From Flavobacteriaceae bacterium (GTDB lineage Bacteria; Bacteroidota; Bacteroidia; Flavobacteriales; Flavobacteriaceae): 5,224 nucleotides of DNA. The translations under genes were made by a program, and so were the position numbers. The stretch lies in the NCBI GenBank assembly GCA_013001365.1, contig JABDMQ010000346.1, positions 1-5,224 of the forward strand. The letters run 5' to 3'. This document shows positions 1 to 5,224 of this stretch, in pieces. The notes beneath the pieces are model-generated. The model was not told the DNA's origin. It did not search any database and saw only the letters and a program-made list of their open reading frames with translations. How positions within the stretch are numbered: the first letter of the stretch is position 1; every line of letters begins with the position of its first letter.

Positions 1-472
1 AGGCTTTTACAAAAGCGAAATCGGCCTTGAAAGCATGTTCCAGCACATACATCTTTCCATCAAAATCCCTGGTTTCTTTTCCTTCAGCTACTTCAGTTCC
101 AAAGCCTGCCGGGGTGTAAACAGCAGGGAATCCAGCTTGGGCTGCTCGGCATCTCTCTGCCAAAGTACCCTGTGGAATTAATTCCACTTCTAATTCACCG
201 CTGAGCATCTGTCTTTCAAACTCATCATTCTCACCTACATAAGACGACACCATTTTCTTGATCTGTTTTTCTTGAAGTAGTAATCCCAATCCAAAATCAT
301 CAACCCCGGCATTATTAGATATACAGGTCAAGCCTTTGACACCCAACTTAACTAGTTGAGCAATGGCATTTTCTGGTATCCCAGACAGACCAAACCCTCC
401 AAACATGAACGTCATATCATCCGTGACGCCTTTCAAAGCTATCGAAATGTCTTCGACCTGTTTATTGATCAT
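1..472 (-). CDS. scoA: 3-oxoacid CoA-transferase subunit A (partial, C-terminus outside window)
   Basis: Subunit A of a family I CoA-transferase, which moves CoA from succinyl-CoA to a 3-oxoacid such as acetoacetate; it normally works in the cytoplasm with subunit B, usually encoded just downstream (not visible here). About 157 codons are present, and the rest lies beyond position 1. The protein begins MINKQVEDI. The family I glycine motif GGFGLSGIP is at residues 25-33, preceded by hydrophobic FMF. It is followed by CISNNAGVDDFGLGLLL (about 54-70), SYVGEN (about 81-86), the ELIPQGTLAERCRAAQAG stretch and TPAGFGTEVAEG, all characteristic of ScoA/AtoD-type subunits. I chose the start at 472 because homologues typically begin a few residues before this point. 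An in-frame ATG at 529 would add 19 residues rich in Gln-Asn, but it lies inside the upstream terminator stem. It is separated from the PBP gene by that terminator, so it is probably transcribed independently. Substrate specificity cannot be fixed from the sequence. Confidence 0.93.
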   Translation of the reverse strand, partial: MINKQVEDISIALKGVTDDMTFMFGGFGLSGIPENAIAQLVKLGVKGLTCISNNAGVDDFGLGLLLQEKQIKKMVSSYVGENDEFERQMLSGELEVELIPQGTLAERCRAAQAGFPAVYTPAGFGTEVAEGKETRDFDGKMYVLEHAFKADFAFVKA

Positions 473-474
473 GA

Positions 475-504
475 GATTTTGATTTTGATTCTGATTCTGA
501 TTCT
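475..504. repeat. Hexanucleotide tandem repeat, five units
   Basis: Five consecutive 6-bp units on the plus strand: GATTTT twice (475-486), then GATTCT three times (487-504). The two unit types differ only at the fifth base. On the coding (minus) strand the array reads AGAATC x3 then AAAATC x2, ending 2 nt before the scoA start codon, so it forms most of the scoA leader. In the scoA frame it would read as alternating Gln and Asn codons. Because the unit is a multiple of three, changes in copy number would alter leader length but not reading frame. Confidence 0.9.
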
Positions 505-515
505 GAAAATTACGA

Positions 516-546
516 AATAAAAAAACCATTCTGAATAGAATGGTTT
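516..546 (-). terminator. Rho-independent terminator of the ricT-gldH-PBP unit
   Basis: A perfect 10-bp inverted repeat (AAACCATTCT at 523-532, AGAATGGTTT at 537-546) with a 4-nt loop at 533-536 begins 7 nt after the PBP stop codon. Read on the minus strand, the second arm ends in TTT and runs directly into TTTTATTT, giving the T-rich tail of an intrinsic terminator. The stem is AT-rich with few GC pairs, so it may be only moderately strong, and some read-through into scoA is possible. On the plus strand the tail (ATGATTTTTAG) is weaker and no plus-strand gene ends here. Confidence 0.85.
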
Positions 547-553
547 ATGATTT

Positions 554-2890
554 TTAGAAGTCTAATTCATCCGATTCATCATCCCCTTCATCTGGTTCCT
601 CATCCACTTTTTTAGTGCAATCCAGATTATAGCTTAATCTTGCTGGCTTCTCGAATTCTTCTTGAGACACACTTAATGTTTCGTCTTCATAACAGGCTTT
701 CATGTACATTCCCCAGATAGGTAATGCCATGGAAGCACCTTGGCCATAATCTATTCCAGCAAAGTGAGCCGCTCTATCCTCTGCTCCGACCCAAACTCCA
801 GTTACCAGGTTTGGGACCATACCCATGAACCATCCGTCGCTTTGATTTTGTGTTGTTCCTGTTTTACCAGCTATAGGATTTTGTAGTTCATAAGGGTAAC
901 CAGTGATGATCTCCCTGAATAAAGGGTCCCATTTATCACGTCCTTTTGTTCTCAATCTAGAACCCGAACCATATTGCGTCACGCCTTCCATTAGATTTAC
1001 AGTTACATAGGCTGCCTCCTCACTTAATACATCTTTGGTCTGAGGAACGAATTGATAAAGAGTCGTACCATTCTTATCCTCAATACTTGTTACCATTACA
1101 GGTTTAGTATAAACCCCTTTATTGGCAAACGTGCTATAGGCAGCTACCATTTCATAAACGCTTAAATCCGGAGTTCCTAAAGCAATGGATGGTACCGGGA
1201 GGATATCACCTTCAATGCCCATTCTATTTGCTAGGTCGACCACTGGCTGTGGACCAACCATATCTATAAGCTGTGCGGTTACTGTATTTACCGAATTTGC
1301 CAAGGCGTTTTTCAATGTGCGCATACCTCCATAGGTCTTACCAGAATTCTCTGGACACCACTCTTCGGTGTTCCCATGCCTCATTGCCTCAATGCAGAAA
1401 GGGCGATCAGGTAACTCATCACAAGGAGACATATGTAATTGGTCTATGGCTGTGGCATAAACAAATGGCTTGAAGGTCGATCCAATCTGTCGCTTCCCTT
1501 GTTTTACATGATCATATTGAAAATGCTTGTAGTCCATGCCTCCAACCCATGCCTTTACATGACCGGTCTGTGGCTCCATGGACATCATTCCAGGTTGCAA
1601 GAACGATTTATAATAGCGCATGGAATCCCATGGTTTCATTACGGTGTCTATTTCCTGTTCTGCGTTTTCCCAAGTGAAAATCCTCATTTTTACAGGTTTT
1701 TGAAATGATTCTTCGATTTCCTTTTCTGAACTGCCATTCTTTTTCATGACACGCCATCGTTCAGATCGCTTCATGGACACTCTCATTAATGTATCTATTC
1801 CGCCATTGGTGAGTTCCAGGAATGGCGCCTTCGGATTTCTTCTTGGTGTATTTTGATGAAAGAATTCTGCCTGTAATTTGGGCATGTGATTTTGTACAGC
1901 ATCTTCCGCATATTTTTGCATGCGCGAATCGATCGTCGTGTATATTTTCAATCCGTCGCTATTGATGTTGTATTTAGAACCGTCAGGTTTTCTGTTCGCC
2001 TCATTGGCCGTCCACTTTTTCATAAAATCCCTGAGGTATTCCCTAAAATAGGTTGCCATGCCCTCACGGTGCGATTCTGGTGTGTAATTCAGTCCAAGGC
2101 CCTGCTTTTGAAGAGAATCCTTAACAGCCGTTGTGATATAGTCATATTTCTCCATTTGGCTTAATACGACATTTCGCCTATTTGTGACGCCTTCAGCATT
2201 TCTCCTTGGATTATACAGCGACGAATTCTTGAACATACCAACCAACATGGCAGATTCATTAAGGTCTAATTTTTGAGGTTCCTTGCCAAAATATATTCGT
2301 GCAGCAGATCGAATGCCATCAGCGTTATTGCCAAAATCATAAATGTTGAAATACTGTGCTATGATCTCTTCCTTAGTGTATTGTCGTTCAAGCCTAGTAG
2401 CTATGACCCATTCCTTTATTTTTTGCTGCAATCTTTCAAAGGTGTTCTTTGATGCGACACCAACAAAAAGCTGTCTAGCTAATTGTTGTGATATCGTACT
2501 CGCTCCTCCTCCTCCTCTTCCAAGCTTGAAAATTGCTCTTAAAATACCTCTGGCATCAATGCCAGAGTGATCCGCATATCTCGCATCTTCTACTGCAATA
2601 AGCGCATCTACCAGATGAACTGGTAGGTCCTCATAATCTACAGGAGTCCTGTTATCGTTAAAATAGAATTTACCCAAGGTCTCACCATCCGACGAAATGA
2701 TTTCTGATGCCAAGTTTGTTCTTGGATTCTCTAATTGGGTATGGTCAGGCATTTCGCCTAGGTAACCCCAAGATGCCAAGGAGAATATCAATATTGGCAT
2801 CAATATCCCTAAAAGGAAAAGCATCCAAAACCAACGAATGTACTTGGAATAATCTTGCGCCGTATTTTTGGTTTCTTTTTTCTCAGTCAT
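554..2890 (-). CDS. Class A penicillin-binding protein 1A (bifunctional glycosyltransferase/transpeptidase)
   Basis: Polymerises lipid II into glycan strands and cross-links the stem peptides; anchored in the inner membrane with its catalytic domains in the periplasm. The 778 residues are a normal length. There is a short cytoplasmic tail with Lys residues, then one membrane segment at about 20-43. The GT51 glycosyltransferase domain spans about 65-245: EDARYADHSGID (101-112, catalytic Glu101), GASTISQQLARQLF (129-142), KEWVIATRLE with likely second Glu160, and the NIYDFGNNADGI and ARIYFGKEP stretches (182-205). A linker of about 185 residues leads to the transpeptidase domain (about 430-730) with STFK (Ser471 nucleophile, Lys474), SVN (533-535) and KTG (676-678). 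All catalytic motifs are intact, so it should be active and beta-lactam sensitive. Residues 760-778 form a strongly acidic tail. The ATG follows the gldH stop after a single nucleotide (TAG-A-ATG), so re-initiation or coupling is likely. The family name mrcA/ponA could be used, but I leave the symbol blank. Confidence 0.96.
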   Translation of the reverse strand: MTEKKETKNTAQDYSKYIRWFWMLFLLGILMPILIFSLASWGYLGEMPDHTQLENPRTNLASEIISSDGETLGKFYFNDNRTPVDYEDLPVHLVDALIAVEDARYADHSGIDARGILRAIFKLGRGGGGASTISQQLARQLFVGVASKNTFERLQQKIKEWVIATRLERQYTKEEIIAQYFNIYDFGNNADGIRSAARIYFGKEPQKLDLNESAMLVGMFKNSSLYNPRRNAEGVTNRRNVVLSQMEKYDYITTAVKDSLQKQGLGLNYTPESHREGMATYFREYLRDFMKKWTANEANRKPDGSKYNINSDGLKIYTTIDSRMQKYAEDAVQNHMPKLQAEFFHQNTPRRNPKAPFLELTNGGIDTLMRVSMKRSERWRVMKKNGSSEKEIEESFQKPVKMRIFTWENAEQEIDTVMKPWDSMRYYKSFLQPGMMSMEPQTGHVKAWVGGMDYKHFQYDHVKQGKRQIGSTFKPFVYATAIDQLHMSPCDELPDRPFCIEAMRHGNTEEWCPENSGKTYGGMRTLKNALANSVNTVTAQLIDMVGPQPVVDLANRMGIEGDILPVPSIALGTPDLSVYEMVAAYSTFANKGVYTKPVMVTSIEDKNGTTLYQFVPQTKDVLSEEAAYVTVNLMEGVTQYGSGSRLRTKGRDKWDPLFREIITGYPYELQNPIAGKTGTTQNQSDGWFMGMVPNLVTGVWVGAEDRAAHFAGIDYGQGASMALPIWGMYMKACYEDETLSVSQEEFEKPARLSYNLDCTKKVDEEPDEGDDESDELDF

Positions 2891-2891
2891 T

Positions 2892-3383
2892 CTAATTCTC
2901 TAAATGTTTTTCTACCCTGAATCCAACTTCCGTTATACCTTCGAGATTCTCGACTCCATTTACTTCTCCATTAACGCGCATGGCATGCTGGATACTAACT
3001 TTATAATCGCCCGATTCGTTAAAGACCACGCCTTCCTTGTACCATAATTTGTTTTCTTTCAGGTCTGAAAACCCTTCTCCCAAGAATTTTCCGCTGGGTT
3101 CCGTCATTTGGTACTCCAAAGTGTCTTTGATCACTTTCCCATTTGGGAAATTCATTTCTACGATCAAGAACAAATTACTGAACTCATAATCATTGGTATT
3201 CCTCAAATTAACGAACAAGTCATACTTATTCAATGAGTCTGGAGGAGCAATTTCGAAGGTCACGATCGAGTCCTTATGCCACTTGTCTGGAATCGATCTA
3301 TATTGGTCGAATATCCGGTTAGAATCGCATGATATCATCATTGTTATAGGTATAATCAAGAAGATAAAGAACCTATTTTGCAT
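2892..3383 (-). CDS. gldH: Gliding motility lipoprotein GldH
   Basis: A 163-residue lipoprotein of the Bacteroidota GldH family. In Flavobacterium johnsoniae GldH is needed for gliding; relatives also occur in non-gliding Bacteroidota, so the role may be a broader envelope one. Residues 1-18 are a lipoprotein signal peptide (MQNRFF, then hydrophobic IFLIIPITMM) ending in MISC, so Cys19 is the likely lipidated residue. The mature protein shows the conserved family stretches FDQYRSIPDKWHKDSIVTFE (about 25-44), LFVNLRNTNDYEFSNLFLIV (56-75), FPNGKVIKDTLEY (79-91), DLKENKLWYKE (107-117) and a C-terminal SIQHAMRVNGEVNGVENLEG (130-149). I chose the ATG at 3383 rather than the in-frame ATG at 3464, because the longer form would place 27 polar residues ahead of the signal peptide. 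This start overlaps the 3' end of ricT by 11 nt, and no Shine-Dalgarno sequence is visible, which suggests translational coupling. Confidence 0.95.
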   Translation of the reverse strand: MQNRFFIFLIIPITMMISCDSNRIFDQYRSIPDKWHKDSIVTFEIAPPDSLNKYDLFVNLRNTNDYEFSNLFLIVEMNFPNGKVIKDTLEYQMTEPSGKFLGEGFSDLKENKLWYKEGVVFNESGDYKVSIQHAMRVNGEVNGVENLEGITEVGFRVEKHLEN

Positions 3384-4545
3384 TGTTCTGTGGTTTACGC
3401 CTGTTCTTGTTTCTTCTATTGTTCCTATTAGATCTACGTTTCTTCCTGCCTTTTGGCCTATCAAAACGTGTTAAACTATCTTGTCCTACAACGTTCTCGA
3501 ATTCTACTTTAGTGTCTTCAATTAGCTCTGATGCATATTCTTCTAAGCTTGCAACTTTTTTCTTTTGCTTGTTGAGAGCTATGATCTCATTGACTTGACT
3601 CGTCGTCAAGGTATGCCAATTCATCCATTCACCTTCATATGCATACCACATATGGCCTTTGAAAATATCGGTTTTCTGGCATACTGCCGTTCCCTTTTCT
3701 GTATATAGCTTCGTATCTGTTTTCGGGAATTCCTTAAGGGCATCCATATAGGCATCTAGCTCGTAATTAAGGCAGCATTTAAGTTTGCCACATTGGCCTG
3801 CTAATTTTTGTGGATTAAGCGATAATTGCTGGTATCTAGCTGCTGCGGTACTGACAGACCTGAAATCGGTCAACCAAGTCGAGCAACATAATTCTCGTCC
3901 ACAAGATCCAATGCCACCCAAGCGGGATGCTTCTTGTCTAAAACCAACTTGTCTCATTTCGATCCTTGTCCTGAATTCGCGAGCGAATACCTTGATCAGT
4001 TCCCTAAAATCAACACGTTCTTCGGCAGTGTAATAGAATGTAGCTTTACTTCCATCTCCTTGAAACTCGATGTCAGAAATCTTCATTTGCAGCCTTAAGT
4101 CGATTGCAAACTGACGGGCTTTGACTTTCATCGGTTCTTCCTTGTCTCTAGCCTTTTGCCAGATATCGATGTCTTTTTGTGAAGCCTTCCTGTATATCTT
4201 AAGGGATTCTTCTCCATCGATCTCTACCTTCTTGCGTTTCATTTGGACTCTTACGAGCTCTCCTGTCAATGTCACCATGCCGACATCATGGCCAGATTTT
4301 GCTTGAGTAGCAACAATATCTCCTATGCCCAATGTGAGATTTTCCGTGTTCTTGTAATAGCCTTTTCGGCCATTCTTATAGCGCACTTCTACATAATGAA
4401 ATGGTTTTTCGCCACTAGGAAGTGACATGTTCGACAACCAGTCGAAAACAGTTAATTTATTGCAACTATCTGTTCCGCAGGTTCCATTATTCTTACATCC
4501 ACGAGGTTGACCGTCTTTACCAGTTGAGCAACTGTTACAAGCCAT
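3373..4545 (-). CDS. ricT: PSP1-domain regulatory Fe-S protein RicT (YaaT family)
   Basis: A 390-residue member of the PSP1/YaaT family. In Bacillus subtilis RicT (YaaT) forms the RicA-RicF-RicT complex, which carries [4Fe-4S] clusters and influences RNase Y-dependent RNA processing; the partners in Bacteroidota are not evident here. The conserved core is about 45-275: VEVRYKNGRKGYY, a PSP1 C-terminal domain (about 115-205) with VDFRELIKVFAREFRTRIEMRQVG, then GGIGSCGRELCCSTWL (Cys215, 220, 221) and GQCGKLKCCLNYE (Cys252, 257, 258), the family's signature Cys motifs. Two additions go beyond the roughly 275-residue Bacillus protein: an N-terminal segment with five Cys (3, 6, 17, 23, 28), and a C-terminal extension of about 110 residues ending in a highly basic tail (about 363-390) that could contact RNA. 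The start at 4545 follows a 97-bp non-coding gap, and the 3' end overlaps gldH by 11 nt. The family assignment is firm; its molecular role in this lineage is inference. Confidence 0.93.
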   Translation of the reverse strand: MACNSCSTGKDGQPRGCKNNGTCGTDSCNKLTVFDWLSNMSLPSGEKPFHYVEVRYKNGRKGYYKNTENLTLGIGDIVATQAKSGHDVGMVTLTGELVRVQMKRKKVEIDGEESLKIYRKASQKDIDIWQKARDKEEPMKVKARQFAIDLRLQMKISDIEFQGDGSKATFYYTAEERVDFRELIKVFAREFRTRIEMRQVGFRQEASRLGGIGSCGRELCCSTWLTDFRSVSTAAARYQQLSLNPQKLAGQCGKLKCCLNYELDAYMDALKEFPKTDTKLYTEKGTAVCQKTDIFKGHMWYAYEGEWMNWHTLTTSQVNEIIALNKQKKKVASLEEYASELIEDTKVEFENVVGQDSLTRFDRPKGRKKRRSNRNNRRNKNRRKPQNNAK

Positions 4546-4642
4546 TTAGTATTTATATTGATTCGAGTCAATGGCAAGCATCGCCCGAAGAAAGTTAGTA
4601 ATTAGATTAAAACGTAAATATACTATTTTAAATCGTTGATAC
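4546..4642 (-). promoter_or_regulatory. Intergenic leader upstream of ricT, possible promoter region
   Basis: This is the only sizeable gap ahead of the ricT-gldH-PBP unit, so a promoter is expected here unless trhO is cotranscribed. It is AT-rich. Two minus-strand octamers match the Bacteroidota -7 consensus TAnnTTTG at 7 of 8 positions: TAACTTTC (4590-4597) and TATATTTA (4615-4622). Neither has a convincing TTTG at the usual -33 distance, so neither is called as a firm promoter. No T-tailed hairpin follows the trhO stop, so cotranscription from trhO remains possible. Confidence 0.3.
4557..4572. repeat. Imperfect 16-bp palindrome ahead of ricT
   Basis: The sequence ATTGATTCGAGTCAAT is a palindrome with one mismatched pair (positions 3 from the centre on each side), centred on TCGA. 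It ends 12 bp before the ricT start codon. It could be an operator half-site pair or a weak leader hairpin near the ribosome-binding region, but a short AT-rich palindrome can also arise by chance. Confidence 0.4.
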
Positions 4643-5224
4643 CTACTTAAGATCCTTCTTGTATTTAAGCACTTCTGACCGTCCTTTCTTGAAAATATCA
4701 TTGCTGTTTCCTTGGCCTCTGCGCAATGCTTTTTGCTCTTCATAAGGCAAATTATGCACCTCCTTGCAGTTCGTAGAGCAACAATTGTCCATTTCTTCCT
4801 TACATTCATCGCATTGGATGAACAATAAGTGACATGCGTCATTGGCACAATTAACATGGGTGTCACATGGTTTTCCGCATTGATGGCATTTTGAAATGAT
4901 GTCATCGCTTATGCGTTCTCCACGACGTTCGTCGAAAACGAAATTCTTACCTATAAACTTGTTCTCAAGGTTCTTGTTTTTCACCTGACGCGTATATTCA
5001 ATAATCCCGCCTTCTAATTGGAACACCTTCTTGAAACCCTTATGTTTGAAATAAGCACTGGCTTTTTCGCATCGAATACCACCAGTACAATACATGACCA
5101 GCTTTTTGTCCTCCTTATGCTCCATGATGTCCTCTTCAATGATTGGCAAGGAATCCCTGAATGTGTCTACATCTGGAGTTTTGGCTCCCTGAAAATGACC
5201 GATCTCGCTTTCATAATGGTTTCG
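4643..5224 (-). CDS. trhO: tRNA uridine(34) hydroxylase TrhO, rhodanese family (partial, N-terminus outside window)
   Basis: The C-terminal 193 residues of a TrhO/YceA (formerly UPF0176) protein, which hydroxylates uridine 34 of certain tRNAs to 5-hydroxyuridine using O2. The reading frame is open to position 5224 and starts with RNHYESEIGHFQGAKTP, the rhodanese 'DVRN' segment; the preceding residues and start codon are beyond the edge. The ATG at 5125 and the TTG at 5149 are internal, not starts. The rhodanese active-site loop is CTGGIRC at visible residues 46-52, with the first Cys as the expected catalytic residue, followed by EKASAYFKHKGF and VFQLEGGIIEYTRQ, which are diagnostic of this family. 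The C-terminal part carries ten Cys over about 40 residues (CHQCGKPC, NCANDACH, QCDECK, NCCSTNC), resembling a zinc-binding module seen in many TrhO proteins. It lies 97 bp upstream of ricT on the same strand. It ends at TAG (4643-4645) with no obvious terminator. Confidence 0.95.
   Translation of the reverse strand, partial: RNHYESEIGHFQGAKTPDVDTFRDSLPIIEEDIMEHKEDKKLVMYCTGGIRCEKASAYFKHKGFKKVFQLEGGIIEYTRQVKNKNLENKFIGKNFVFDERRGERISDDIISKCHQCGKPCDTHVNCANDACHLLFIQCDECKEEMDNCCSTNCKEVHNLPYEEQKALRRGQGNSNDIFKKGRSEVLKYKKDLK

Noticed and set aside
505..512. Minus-strand TAATTTTC as a -7 promoter element for scoA.
   Set aside because: It matches TAnnTTTG at 7 of 8 positions, but no TTTG lies at the expected -33 distance (that stretch is the terminator hairpin). 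In AT-rich sequence one such match is expected by chance, so I do not call it.
1273..2895. Several plus-strand open frames of 60-92 codons opposite the PBP gene.
   Set aside because: They are antisense to a fully conserved coding region, have no family signatures, and are the expected shadows of the minus-strand gene.
3384..3464. An N-terminally extended GldH starting at the ATG at 3464.
   Set aside because: It would add 27 polar residues before a clear lipoprotein signal peptide and overlap ricT by 92 nt. The start at 3383 gives a standard signal peptide and lipobox.
3193..4425. Plus-strand open frames opposite gldH and ricT.
   Set aside because: Same reason: antisense to well-recognised conserved proteins, hydrophobic or Ser-rich random translations, and no domain.
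4572..4586. GC-richer stretch (minus strand GGGCGATGCTTGCC) as a terminator after trhO.
   Set aside because: The potential stem is only about 3 bp and no T-run follows it on the minus strand.
4546..4905. A 119-codon minus-strand open frame whose stop directly abuts the ricT start codon.
   Set aside because: It lies mostly inside trhO in another frame, has no recognisable domain, and its composition is that of a shifted reading of the Cys-rich trhO tail. trhO itself matches its family through this region.
1..5224. An undescribed defence, mobile or CRISPR-like system.
   Set aside because: Apart from the 97-bp and 81-bp gaps, every base is covered by recognised core genes. There are no spaced direct repeats, transposase, integrase or unassigned accessory genes.

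Overview
The window is a compact stretch of a Bacteroidota chromosome, most likely from the Flavobacteriaceae. The evidence is a gliding-motility lipoprotein gene (gldH), a class A penicillin-binding protein with Bacteroidota-style sequence between its motifs, a RicT/PSP1 protein with a long Cys-rich N-terminus, moderate-to-low GC, and starts lacking a clear Shine-Dalgarno sequence. The family-level placement is inferred from the protein sequences alone. All five genes lie on the minus strand, so transcription runs from high to low coordinates.

In transcription order: (1) positions 5224-4643 hold the 3' part of trhO, a rhodanese-fold tRNA U34 hydroxylase with a Cys-rich tail; its N-terminal part is outside the window. 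(2) A 97-bp AT-rich gap follows, with an imperfect palindrome just ahead of the next start. (3) ricT (4545-3373), (4) gldH (3383-2892) and (5) a bifunctional peptidoglycan synthase of the PBP1A type (2890-554) are packed as one unit: ricT and gldH overlap by 11 nt, and gldH and the PBP gene are 1 nt apart. A perfect 10-bp hairpin followed by a T-rich run closes this unit at 546-516. (6) After a short leader with a hexanucleotide tandem repeat comes scoA (472 to beyond position 1), subunit A of a 3-oxoacid (succinyl-CoA:acetoacetate) CoA-transferase, cut by the window edge.

Functionally, the cluster joins RNA-related proteins (TrhO, RicT) to envelope proteins (the GldH lipoprotein and the peptidoglycan synthase). 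The tight spacing of ricT, gldH and the PBP gene suggests co-expression, possibly with translational coupling. scoA looks like a separate metabolic unit downstream of the terminator.

I see no mobile element, CRISPR array, RNA gene, toxin-antitoxin or defence system. This is ordinary core-genome sequence. The points worth a second look are the operon's composition, the extra Cys clusters in RicT, and the repeat and start-site ambiguity of scoA.
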